The notes below the pieces were generated by a model. That model did no database searches, was not told the origin of the DNA, and saw only the letters and a program-made list of their open reading frames with translations. Below are positions 45,331-53,485 of a stretch of 64,000 bases of DNA, in pieces; the first letter of the stretch is position 1; each line of letters starts with the position of its first letter. The DNA comes from Sulfuritalea sp. (GTDB lineage Bacteria > Pseudomonadota > Gammaproteobacteria > Burkholderiales > Rhodocyclaceae), in NCBI RefSeq assembly GCF_017302275.1, contig NZ_JAFLDR010000002.1, positions 166,208-230,207 on the forward strand, written 5' to 3'. The translations under genes were made by a program, and so were the position numbers.

Positions 45331-46892
45331 TGGCCGCCAGACGCATACTCCTGCTCGACGGGTCCTCGCTCACCGCTTACCACTGGAACGGCGGCCGGAT
45401 CAAGGTCGAAGGCGAATTCAGTCCGGAACCGGTGGGCATCGAAGCCTTCGCCGGCTACCTCAAGAAGCATCGCGCCAGCCTGTTCTACCTGCTGGCCGAC
45501 ACGGGCGACGAGGGTTTCCAGCTGGAGGATCTGCCCTATGTGCAGGGCAGCGACCGCGCCGCGTTGCTGCAGCGCAGGCTCAGCCAGTACTTCTACAATA
45601 CGCCGCTGGCGACCGCCATCCCGCTGGGCCGCGCGACAGGCGGCCGGCGCGACGAAAAGATCCTGTTCGCGGCGCTCACCCGCATCGAGTCTTTCACGCC
45701 ATGGCTGGAAGCCATCGAAGCCGCCGAGGCGATGCTTGCGGGCGTCTATTCGATCCCGCTGGTACTCGCCGGATGCGGTCCCCAGGTTGTCGGCGCCGGC
45801 GGCACGGTGCTGTTCGTCAGCCTGACCCATGGCGGCGTGCGGCAAAGCTTCCTTGATGGCGGCAGGCTGCACTTTTCGCGCCTGTCGCAGCTTGCGACGC
45901 AAAGCGTGGAGGAAATCGGTCGCGCATGCGCCAACGAGTCGGCCAAGATCTACCAGTACCTGGTCGCCCAGCGCCAACTGCCGCGGGGCACCACACTGCG
46001 TACCGTAGTCCTCGCGCATTCCGCGCAGATGCAGGCTCTGCAGGATTTCTGCCACAGCAGCGCCGAACTCCAGTTCGAATTCATCGATCTTTCGGCGGCC
46101 GCGCGCAAGCAGGGACTAAAGGACCCACTCAATGACAGCAGCGCCGACAAGCTGTTCATTCACTGCCTGATCACCAAGACACCGCCCCAGCAATTCGCGC
46201 CGGCAAGAGTTACTCGCTTCCACAAGTTGTGGCAGATCCGCTCGGCGATCACAAGCGTGGGCTGGCTCATACTCGCCGGCTGCCTGTTGTATGCCGGCAA
46301 GTCCGCCCTGGAAATCAAGGAAGTGATGGACCGGACCGATACCATCCGGATTGCGACCGGCGCCGACACCCAGCGCTACAACGGCCTCCTCGCGGACCTG
46401 CCAAAGATCAACCTGACCCCGGAAAACCTGCGCGCATTGACCGGTCGCCACGAGGCATTGCAGAAGCGCATGCCGGCCATGACGCCGCTGCTGACGCATC
46501 TGGGCCGCGCATTGAACGAGAGCCCACGGATCGAGCTCGTGCGCCTGAGCTGGAAACTGGCCGACGTGCTCGACGCGGCGGCGCCAGCACCGGGCAGCGC
46601 GGCGTCCGGCACATCCGCTCCGCCTGCCGTCGTGCCGGCGGTCGGAGCGGGATGGGCCATCCTCGAACTCGAGGGGCAACTGCCTCTGGTCATGGTCAGC
46701 GACCAACGCGCACAGATCGAACTGATCGAAAACTTTGCCTCGCGGCTGCGCGACGCCAAGACCGATGTCCGGGTACTGAGCCGCCCCTTCGATATCGAAT
46801 CCGACAAACCATTGCGCAGCGCCAGCGACGCGAACAAGGCGCAGCCCGCCGCAGAGCCGAAGTTCTCGTTGCGCATCGCGCGGACCCTGTGA
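45330..46892 (+). CDS. mshI: MshI/PilM-GspL-like assembly protein
   Basis: A 520-residue protein with an actin-fold-like cytoplasmic part (MAARRILLLDGSSLTAYHW at the start; VVGAGGTVLFVSLTHGG near residue 155) and one membrane helix near 315 (AITSVGWLILAGCLLYAG), then a periplasmic part. It resembles fused PilM/PilN-like proteins of MSHA loci and would link the ATPase to the periplasmic complex. A variant of the dispersed motif lies at 45786-45807. Confidence 0.62.
   Translation: MAARRILLLDGSSLTAYHWNGGRIKVEGEFSPEPVGIEAFAGYLKKHRASLFYLLADTGDEGFQLEDLPYVQGSDRAALLQRRLSQYFYNTPLATAIPLGRATGGRRDEKILFAALTRIESFTPWLEAIEAAEAMLAGVYSIPLVLAGCGPQVVGAGGTVLFVSLTHGGVRQSFLDGGRLHFSRLSQLATQSVEEIGRACANESAKIYQYLVAQRQLPRGTTLRTVVLAHSAQMQALQDFCHSSAELQFEFIDLSAAARKQGLKDPLNDSSADKLFIHCLITKTPPQQFAPARVTRFHKLWQIRSAITSVGWLILAGCLLYAGKSALEIKEVMDRTDTIRIATGADTQRYNGLLADLPKINLTPENLRALTGRHEALQKRMPAMTPLLTHLGRALNESPRIELVRLSWKLADVLDAAAPAPGSAASGTSAPPAVVPAVGAGWAILELEGQLPLVMVSDQRAQIELIENFASRLRDAKTDVRVLSRPFDIESDKPLRSASDANKAQPAAEPKFSLRIARTL
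45786..45807 (+). repeat. Dispersed motif variant P
   Basis: GTTGTCGGCGCCGGCG, GC, ACGG. The left three bases depart from RRA but the rest is exact. Sense in mshI (VVGAGGTV). Confidence 0.45.
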
Positions 46893-47003
46893 GAAACCCA
46901 TGAGCCGCATGTTCCCCTCCCCTGTCGCCATGGCGCTTGCCAACCCATTTCCGGCTTGCCAGCGTGTCGAGGGAAAGACGGGCAAGGAAGCGCAGGACAC
47001 GCC

Positions 47004-47615
47004 ATGAAACTGGAAGCCAAGGATTTCAGACGCCTGCAATGGGCAATCTCATTCCTCATTCTCATGGGCGCGGTTGGTGGCGGTTCCGTATGGACCGCGC
47101 TGCAGATGAAAAAGAGCAGCGACAGGGCGCTCAAGGAGGCCACGGCCGCGCGTGGCGACATCCAGACCAAACTGGCACGGGCTCGTGACGAACAGGCCGA
47201 ACTGCGCGACAAGATCGACCGCTACCAGAAACTCCAGTCGAGTGGCTATATCGGACCGGAAAAGCGTCTGGACTGGATCGAAGCCATCGCCCGGATCAAG
47301 GTGGCGCGTCGCGTCTTCAGCCTGGACTATGAATTCACGCCGCAACGCCCGGTGGAGAGTGCAATACTCCCGGGCGGAGCGGCCGCGGGCGGCCTTCTGT
47401 TCATGTCCAGCCAGATGCGCCTGCAGGCCGAATTGCTGCATGAGGCCGAGCTGATTGGCCTCATCGAGGATATCCGCAGTTCGGTGCAAGCATTGATCCA
47501 GATCCGGTCCTGCAACATGCAGCGGCTTCCGCCGAGCGCGACCGAACGCAGCAACAGCGCCCAAGTCAAGGCCGAATGCACGCTCGAATGGATTACGCTG
47601 AAGGACGCCAAATGA
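47004..47615 (+). CDS. mshJ: MshJ/PilO-like bitopic assembly protein
   Basis: A 203-residue protein with an N-terminal membrane helix (LQWAISFLILMGAVGGGSVWTAL, residues 12-34), a coiled-coil of about 50 residues (MKKSSDRALKEATAARGDIQTKLARA onward) and a small globular periplasmic domain. The topology is that of PilN/PilO-type alignment proteins. The start is the ATG at 47004, after a 111-base gap that shows no clear regulatory site. Family assignment rests on topology and position more than on sequence. Confidence 0.6.
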   Translation: MKLEAKDFRRLQWAISFLILMGAVGGGSVWTALQMKKSSDRALKEATAARGDIQTKLARARDEQAELRDKIDRYQKLQSSGYIGPEKRLDWIEAIARIKVARRVFSLDYEFTPQRPVESAILPGGAAAGGLLFMSSQMRLQAELLHEAELIGLIEDIRSSVQALIQIRSCNMQRLPPSATERSNSAQVKAECTLEWITLKDAK

Positions 47616-48058
47616 ACATCGCATCGCGCATCGTGCCGGGCCTGGCCTGCCTGACCCTGCTCGCACCCGCCGGCGCCGCCGAGACGCCCGAACTGGGCCG
47701 CCTGTTCTTCACCCCGGAACGGCGCCTCGCGCTGGAACGCCAGCGTACCCACAACGTCCGGGAGGCGCAGACGCTGCAGGGCACCACAATGAGCCTGGAC
47801 GGCGTCGTCCAACGCTCCAGCGGAAAATCCACCGTCTGGATCAACCGCCAGGCGCAGAACGAAAACGACGGCGGACGCACCGGCGTCAGTGCGGCCGTTT
47901 CGGCGAAGACACCAGGCAGCGCCCTGCTGGCGCCAGGCGAGGAAGCGCCCGCCAGGCTAAAGGTTGGCGAAGCCTTGAACCGGGCCACCGGAGAACGCAA
48001 TACCCGCCTCGGTGGCGGTGTGGTGGTAACGCCCGGCAACCGCGACACCGCGCGCTGA
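47612..48058 (+). CDS. Small secreted MshK-like protein
   Basis: A 148-residue protein with a signal peptide (MNIASRIVPGLACLTLLAPAGA). The middle segment TMSLDGVVQRSSGKSTVWINRQ resembles the HR/PulC-like segment of MshK and other small pilus-assembly proteins. The tail is low in conserved features. Its ATG overlaps the previous stop (ATGA), so it is part of the msh-like operon. Confidence 0.55.
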   Translation: MNIASRIVPGLACLTLLAPAGAAETPELGRLFFTPERRLALERQRTHNVREAQTLQGTTMSLDGVVQRSSGKSTVWINRQAQNENDGGRTGVSAAVSAKTPGSALLAPGEEAPARLKVGEALNRATGERNTRLGGGVVVTPGNRDTAR

Positions 48059-48197
48059 GCCCAAGGCATCGTGATCACCGGTAGCCATCGGCCATTCCCG
48101 CCCAGACCCCAGGTTCCGAATGCCGATTCCGGCATGCGTGCCGCGCCGGAATCGGCCTCCGAGCTGGACACCCCCCTCGAAGTCGGCAGGTAGCGCC

Positions 48198-51100
48198 GTG
48201 ACCCACCGTCGTCGCCGCAACTGGCGTGCCGCGCCACGGTCCGGTCGAGGATTCGTGCTGATCACGCTGATCGCACTGCTGACGATCGGCGGCCTCTACT
48301 TCTTCATCAGCAACCTGTCGCCGGAAATCCTGCGCGCGAACACCCAGCAGAAAACCGACAAGGCCCTCACGCTGGCGCGCGATGCCCTGCTCGGCTATGC
48401 GCTGCAGTACCGCGAATACCAGGCTGGCACCGGCACCGACAGCGTCTACGGCTACCTGCCGATGCCGGACCTCGGCGAAGCGCAGAACCAGAACAGCGCC
48501 CTCGTGAATTCCCCCTGCCCCGGCGAAGGCTGCGCCAAGCTGAACCCCGCGGGGCTCACCACCGGCCATACCTACATCGGTCGCTTTCCGTGGCGCACGC
48601 TGGGCACGGAACCCTTGCGCGACGGCAACGGTGAATGCCTTTGGTATATCGTGTCCGGTGGCCACCGCAGCCTGGCCAATGCCGGCACGATGAACTGGGA
48701 CACGCTCGGCCAGATAGACGTCGTCGTCGCCGGCGGCACCTCGTCCGACCTCGCCAGCGCGCTCGCCACCCGCCCGCACGATCGCCCGGTGGCGATCATC
48801 TTCGCGCCCGGCCCGCCGCTGACGGGACAGGACCGCAGCGCGTCCGCGGTTCCCGGTGACATCGTGTCGCAGTGCGGCGGCAACTACAATCCGGCCAACT
48901 ACCTCGACCCATCGATCGCCGCCGTGCAGGGCGGCGCCAGTGTCTATTTCCCCGGCAACCGCAGCGTCGATGCCAGCGTCACTCCGATGGCGGTGGCGAT
49001 CCAGGGCAGCATCGAAAAGGACGCCGCCAACGTCTTGCACGGCAAATGCCAGCGCAGCGCAAATTGCACCACCGTCGCCAACGACCAGGGCCTCGCCGTA
49101 ACCAGCGATGACCTGTTCGGCGCGCTGCGCAAGTCGTCGAGTTTCCGCACCGACATCAATGCCATGCTCGATCGCATGACGACCTGCCTGCGCGACCAGA
49201 TCGCGGCGAGTGGCAGCCTCACGCCCATTCCCCTGACCGGCTTCACGCCGCCGACCGACAAGACCGTCGGTCGCATTCCGGCCAGCACCTGCTACGACAG
49301 CACGCAGAATCCGCGCGGCTATTTCAGCCATTACTCGGACCAGATCTTCGTCGCGGTGCAAACCGTGTCGCCCTTTAACGTGACGGATACCAAGAACACA
49401 CCGGCCGCGGGCGACGACACGACTGCGTCCTGTCCGGGCGTGCTGCTTTTAGCCAGCCAGCGCGACAGCGGACAGTCCCGCAGCACGGCTACCGAAAGGA
49501 GTACGCCGGCCAACTACCTGGAAGGCAACAACCTCGCGGGATTCATCACTACAGGTGCCCTGGCCTTTGCCGGGCCCAGCCAGTTTTCCCAGGTAAGCGC
49601 GATCGCATCGGCGACGCAAACCGCCGGCCAGGACATCGTGCGTTGCATCCCGTCCGGAGCCAGCCTGACGGTCGTCGCACCGGCCGTGGCGACCGATGCG
49701 GGCAGCATCGCCCTGGCAAGCTATGCCCCCGGCACGGGTGTGCTGACCCTGGGCAGCGCGGGCGACGAGTCCAGCTACGGCGCCGTCGCCTCCGCGCTTT
49801 ACGCTTGTGCCTGGACGCCCGAGATACAGGCCGCCGGTTCGGGCCTGCGCAGCTTCTTCCGTTTCCGCATCCGGCGCGTCGGCGAGGGCTTCACCTTTGC
49901 CCTGATCGACGGCGACCGCAACGGCACCAACGTCTGCGGCGCCGCGCGGCAGCACCTCGGCTACTCGGGCGACAACGGCAATGCGGCCACGCCCTACATC
50001 CAGGCGCCGAAACTCGCCATCGAATTCGACACGGCGCGGCAGTGCAACTCGCCCTACATAAATGCCGCGGGACGACCGGCCTGCGACTTCGACGAGGGTG
50101 GCGACACCCTGCGCAACGGCCGGAATGATCCCTGCTACACGAGCAGTTGCGGTGGTCAGAGCAACGATAACAGCAGCCATATCGCCATCGTTTATTGGGG
50201 CTATGGTGCGGCGCTGACCCAACCGACGCAGGACGACAACGTCCATGACCAGGCCGACGACTTCTCAAGCTTTACGCCGGACACGCCGATGCCCACCGAC
50301 CCGTCGCCGCGCCCGGGCCCGCGCAACCCGGCGCCGGTGCTTCCCTATGTCACCAACCCGGCCGTCATCCCCGGCATCGCGCCACTCGACCGCATGGGCG
50401 TCACCGACGTCTCGCAACGCGAATTCCACGCCCGCGTCGAAGTGACCCGCAGCTTCGCCGAGCCGGTCGATGCCAAGGACGGCACCACGGCAGTGCAGGT
50501 GCAGTTCTGGATCGAGCCGCATTCCGCCAAGCGCATTTCAGCGATGAGCTACAACCCCGGCTCGGCGCCGACCCTGACGGTCACGGCGGCGGGCCATGGA
50601 TTGGAAACAGGAACTGCGGCGAACCCGACCTACGTCGTAATCCGGGACGCCGTGCCCGCCGGCTACAACGGCGAGTTCGTGATCACCAAGATCGACGCAG
50701 ACCGATTCACGGCAACGCTGTCCGCCGGTACCCCGAACCCCGGACCCTACATATCATCCATCACCTGGCTCAACGTCGATGGCACCACGGACCAGGCCAC
50801 GGTGTATTCGGCCAACCACGGCCTCTCCGACGGCGCCACGGTGGTCATTGCCGGCGCGGTACCGACGGAGTTCAACGGTACCCACGTCATCACCCGCATC
50901 GACAACGACACCTACCGTTTCGGCCTTGAGTTGTCGGCCCAGCCCGGCAGCATGGAGCCGGCCGTCGCCGCCCCCAAGGCACTGACCCCGCGACAGATCG
51001 CGCTGGCCAACACAACGCGGCCCATGAGCGTGCTAGATGCGACATTCAAGCCCCTTGTCTCGCACTCGGCAACGATTTACGATGAACGGATGGAAGAATG

Positions 51101-51290
51101 TGCGTCAAGCGGGCAAGCCTGCCCGACCGGACAACGCTGCAGCCCTCTCCCCGAGAACAGGTGCTACCGACCATCATTCCGCAATCTTCGCCTCGGCTTC
51201 ACCACCGCGGAACGCCCAACCACCAACAATCTCACCGCCCGTGGCCAATTGATCGAAGTCACCAACCGGGCCACCACATGGCTGCCATGA
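48198..51290 (+). CDS. Giant minor pseudopilin with lectin-like segment (MshQ-like tip candidate)
   Basis: A 1030-residue protein starting at GTG 48198; an in-frame ATG at 48120 would add 26 residues. The N-terminus is a prepilin-type signal, SGRG-FVLITLIALLTIGGLYFF, in which position 5 after cleavage is Thr rather than Glu, as in tip-initiating GspK/PilX-type pilins. Segments seen: a prepilin-like stalk ending in LARDALLGYALQYREY; a large Cys-rich region; at about 554-674 a stretch that reads like an L-type lectin (GEGFTFALIDGD, HLGYSG, PKLAIEFDT, NDNSSHIAIVYWG); and at about 777-918 two repeats of the HGL-x-x-G...NG-x-x-x-I-T-x-I type. The function is probably adhesive. The exact family is not recognised. 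Confidence 0.6.
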   Translation: MTHRRRRNWRAAPRSGRGFVLITLIALLTIGGLYFFISNLSPEILRANTQQKTDKALTLARDALLGYALQYREYQAGTGTDSVYGYLPMPDLGEAQNQNSALVNSPCPGEGCAKLNPAGLTTGHTYIGRFPWRTLGTEPLRDGNGECLWYIVSGGHRSLANAGTMNWDTLGQIDVVVAGGTSSDLASALATRPHDRPVAIIFAPGPPLTGQDRSASAVPGDIVSQCGGNYNPANYLDPSIAAVQGGASVYFPGNRSVDASVTPMAVAIQGSIEKDAANVLHGKCQRSANCTTVANDQGLAVTSDDLFGALRKSSSFRTDINAMLDRMTTCLRDQIAASGSLTPIPLTGFTPPTDKTVGRIPASTCYDSTQNPRGYFSHYSDQIFVAVQTVSPFNVTDTKNTPAAGDDTTASCPGVLLLASQRDSGQSRSTATERSTPANYLEGNNLAGFITTGALAFAGPSQFSQVSAIASATQTAGQDIVRCIPSGASLTVVAPAVATDAGSIALASYAPGTGVLTLGSAGDESSYGAVASALYACAWTPEIQAAGSGLRSFFRFRIRRVGEGFTFALIDGDRNGTNVCGAARQHLGYSGDNGNAATPYIQAPKLAIEFDTARQCNSPYINAAGRPACDFDEGGDTLRNGRNDPCYTSSCGGQSNDNSSHIAIVYWGYGAALTQPTQDDNVHDQADDFSSFTPDTPMPTDPSPRPGPRNPAPVLPYVTNPAVIPGIAPLDRMGVTDVSQREFHARVEVTRSFAEPVDAKDGTTAVQVQFWIEPHSAKRISAMSYNPGSAPTLTVTAAGHGLETGTAANPTYVVIRDAVPAGYNGEFVITKIDADRFTATLSAGTPNPGPYISSITWLNVDGTTDQATVYSANHGLSDGATVVIAGAVPTEFNGTHVITRIDNDTYRFGLELSAQPGSMEPAVAAPKALTPRQIALANTTRPMSVLDATFKPLVSHSATIYDERMEECASSGQACPTGQRCSPLPENRCYRPSFRNLRLGFTTAERPTTNNLTARGQLIEVTNRATTWLP

Positions 51291-52096
51291 ACGATACCGT
51301 AGCGCCAGCGACCGAAGGAAGTCCCTGTGGGGCGCCGACTCTTGCCCAGCGTGGTTTCACACTGGTCGAACTCGCCATCGTGATGTTCATCGTCGCCCTG
51401 CTGCTGGGCGGCATGCTGCTGCCACTGTCGGCCCAGCAGGATGTTCGCTCCTACGGCGACACACAGAAACTCCTGAGCGACGCGCGGGATGCCTTGCAGG
51501 GTTTCGCCATGGCCAACGACCGCCTGCCCTGTCCGGCATCCGCGGCAAGCAACGGCGTAGAAAGTCCAGTGGGTGGCGGCGTTTGCACTAATCCCCATGA
51601 TGGCTTCTTTCCCGCGGCCACGGTCGGCATGGCGCCTGTCGACGGCAGCGGCTACCTGGTCGATGGCTGGGGCAGCGACATCGACAACCGGGTGCGCTAC
51701 GCAGTGAGTACCGCCAACACCAATGCCCTGACCACCGTATCGGGCATGAAGACCACCGGCATCACGGCACTGCTTCCTGACCTGGAAATCTGCAACAGTG
51801 GCGCTCAAGTCCGCATCCCGCCGGTCATCACCGCGCCCGATACGACCACCATGTACTGCCATCCGTCGGCGCGCCTGGCACAGGATGCCGTCGCCGTCAT
51901 CTATTCGCTGGGCAAGAATGCCGGAACCGGCGGCGCTGGCGCCGACGAAACCCACAACCCGAATCCGCGATCGATCACCGCCGCCGACCGCGCCTTCGTC
52001 AATGCCCAACAGGGTACAAATTTCGACGACCAGATAGTCTGGCTGTCGAAGGGCACCCTTTTGAACCGCATGGTCGCCGCGGGCCGCCTGCCCTGA
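51287..52096 (+). CDS. Type IV prepilin-like protein
   Basis: A 269-residue prepilin with a canonical class III signal: AQRG cleavage site followed by FTLVELAIVMFIVALLLGGML, Glu at position 5. The leader is unusually long (about 22 residues, MNDTVAPATEGSPCGAPTLAQRG region) and carries a half copy of the dispersed motif. The ectodomain has a DARDALQGFAMANDRLPCPA segment like that of large minor pilins. It is coupled by ATGA to the giant pseudopilin. It could be another minor pilin or the fibre subunit; no MshA-like short major pilin gene is present nearby. Confidence 0.7.
   Translation: MNDTVAPATEGSPCGAPTLAQRGFTLVELAIVMFIVALLLGGMLLPLSAQQDVRSYGDTQKLLSDARDALQGFAMANDRLPCPASAASNGVESPVGGGVCTNPHDGFFPAATVGMAPVDGSGYLVDGWGSDIDNRVRYAVSTANTNALTTVSGMKTTGITALLPDLEICNSGAQVRIPPVITAPDTTTMYCHPSARLAQDAVAVIYSLGKNAGTGGAGADETHNPNPRSITAADRAFVNAQQGTNFDDQIVWLSKGTLLNRMVAAGRLP
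51322..51342 (-). repeat. Dispersed motif half copy O
   Basis: Only the left block AGAGTCGGCGCC is present on the minus strand; the right block is missing. It lies in the prepilin leader (GAPTLAQ). Confidence 0.3.
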
Positions 52097-52104
52097 GCAA
52101 AACC

Positions 52105-52126
52105 GGAGTCGGTGCTAGCTACACGG
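52105..52126 (+). repeat. Dispersed motif copy J, intergenic, diverged
   Basis: GGAGTCGGTGCTAGCT, AC, ACGG, followed by CG. It lies in the gap before rpe. Four positions differ from consensus, but both blocks and their spacing are recognisable. Confidence 0.5.
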
Positions 52127-52234
52127 CGATTTTTCGACGGCTTGCGGCCAGCGCTTATGCCAACCATCACAAATCCTGAATCCCACCCGCGCCGGCGCCG
52201 GTAGAATCGCCGCATACTTTTCAGGGAGTTCGCC

Positions 52235-52924
52235 GTGGCCAGGAATTTCAGGATCGCCCCCAGCATTCTTTCCGCCAACTTCGCCCGGCTGGGCGAAGAG
52301 GTCGACAATGTCCTGCGCGCCGGCGCCGACATCGTGCATTTCGATGTCATGGACAACCATTACGTGCCCAACCTGACCATCGGCCCGCTGGTCTGCGAGG
52401 CCTTGAAGAAGCACGGCGTCACCGCGCCGATCGACGTGCACCTGATGGTCAAGCCGGTGGATCGCATAATCCCCGACTTCGCCAAGGCCGGCGCCACTTA
52501 CATCACCTTCCACCCGGAAGCCTCGGAACACATCGACCGCACCATCGCCCTGATCCGCGAATGCGGCTGCAAGCCCGGCCTGGTGTTCAACCCGGCCACG
52601 CCTCTGGACGTGCTCGAGTACACGCTGGACAAGCTCGACATGGTGCTGCTGATGAGCGTGAACCCGGGCTTCGGCGGGCAGAAGTTCATCCCCTACGTGC
52701 TCGACAAGGCACGCAAGGTGCGCCAGATGATCGATGCCCGCGGGCTGGATGTCAGCCTGGAGATCGACGGCGGCGTCGGCCCGGCCAACATCCGTGAAGT
52801 GGCGATGGCCGGCGTAGACACCTTTGTTGCCGGCTCGGCCGTGTTCGGCGCGGCCAGGGATTCCGACCCCAATCGCTACGACACGGTGATCGCGGCACTA
52901 CGCGCCGAACTGGCCAAGGCCTGA
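52235..52924 (+). CDS. rpe: Ribulose-phosphate 3-epimerase
   Basis: A 229-residue (beta-alpha)8 barrel enzyme that interconverts ribulose 5-phosphate and xylulose 5-phosphate. It has the conserved [44 protein letters not shown] and [13 protein letters not shown] segments. Start GTG at 52235 with AGGGAG eight bases upstream. In betaproteobacteria rpe is normally followed by gph and trpE; here a seven-kilobase block separates them. The 138-base gap before it contains a dispersed-motif copy (52105-52126). Confidence 0.95.
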   Translation: MARNFRIAPSILSANFARLGEEVDNVLRAGADIVHFDVMDNHYVPNLTIGPLVCEALKKHGVTAPIDVHLMVKPVDRIIPDFAKAGATYITFHPEASEHIDRTIALIRECGCKPGLVFNPATPLDVLEYTLDKLDMVLLMSVNPGFGGQKFIPYVLDKARKVRQMIDARGLDVSLEIDGGVGPANIREVAMAGVDTFVAGSAVFGAARDSDPNRYDTVIAALRAELAKA

Positions 52925-52934
52925 TCAGGCCTTG
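52915..52934. terminator. Perfect 20-bp palindrome covering both stop codons
   Basis: CAAGGCCTGA followed by its own reverse complement spans the rpe stop (52922-52924) and the adjacent stop of the convergent regulator (52925-52927), so both proteins end in Lys-Ala. The centre is a GATC. It can form a hairpin in either transcript, and with no space between the genes it is the only candidate bidirectional terminator. No T-tract. Confidence 0.5.
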
Positions 52935-53356
52935 CCGGCGCGGCGTTCCGCCGCCCGCGTGCGCTTGAACTGCGCGCGTGCCGCGGCCAGTTCGGAAATC
53001 ATGTCTTCGAGGTGGCGCTTGCGCGCGCTCAACTCCGCGATCGTCGCATCGATGCGCGACACCAGGTAGTCGAGCTGGCGGGCATGGCCTTCGCCGTGCT
53101 CGCCGTAGAGCGAAAGAATGTGCTCGATCTCGGCCAGCGACATGCCCACCGCCTTGCCGCGCAGGATCAAACCCAATCGCACCTTGTCGCGCCGCGTATA
53201 CGCGCGGCCGCCGTTGATGCGGCGCGGAGCCAGCAGACCCTTGTCTTCGTAGAAACGGATCGCGCGCAGCGAAATGCCGTGCTCGCGCGCAAGCTCGGTG
53301 ATGCCGTAAAGCGTGTCATCGGGCGCGGGTGGAAGCTGGCGGCGGGCGGCGGTCAT
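52925..53356 (-). CDS. liuR: MerR-family regulator, LiuR-like
   Basis: A 143-residue MerR-type regulator. The winged helix is YGITELAREHGISLRAIRFYEDKGLLAP (described by its LRAIRFYEDKGLL core), followed by a dimerisation coiled coil. LiuR proteins control leucine/isovalerate and related branched acyl-CoA catabolism in proteobacteria. It is divergent from the SDR-carboxylase-dehydrogenase operon. The ATG at 53356 lies at the predicted transcription start, so its mRNA may be leaderless. Confidence 0.78.
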   Translation of the reverse strand: MTAARRQLPPAPDDTLYGITELAREHGISLRAIRFYEDKGLLAPRRINGGRAYTRRDKVRLGLILRGKAVGMSLAEIEHILSLYGEHGEGHARQLDYLVSRIDATIAELSARKRHLEDMISELAAARAQFKRTRAAERRAGKA

Positions 53357-53362
53357 GGCGCC

Positions 53363-53391
53363 ATCCTAGCAAGCAGACATGTCGCATGCAA
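53363..53391 (-). promoter_or_regulatory. Sigma-70 promoter of the MerR-type regulator
   Basis: On the minus strand TTGCAT (53391-53386), a 17-base spacer and TAGGAT (53368-53363) precede the ATG at 53356 by six bases. The start of transcription would fall at or next to the ATG. Confidence 0.5.
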
Positions 53392-53418
53392 GATGATCAT
53401 GCCGCTTACTGACGCCTG

Positions 53419-53447
53419 TTGACGTTAACGGCACCTGTGGCTAGGAT
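53419..53447 (+). promoter_or_regulatory. Promoter and probable LiuR operator of the acyl-CoA operon
   Basis: TTGACG (53419-53424), a 17-base spacer and TAGGAT (53442-53447) form a sigma-70 promoter ahead of the SDR gene. The -35 overlaps TTGACGTTAACGGCACC, whose centre CGTTAACG is palindromic and resembles MerR/LiuR-type sites. The -10 context GCTAGGATGGC recurs, inverted, in the divergent promoter. Confidence 0.5.
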
Positions 53448-53485
53448 GGCCGACATCAACACCGGCCAGACCAGGAGACTCGTGC

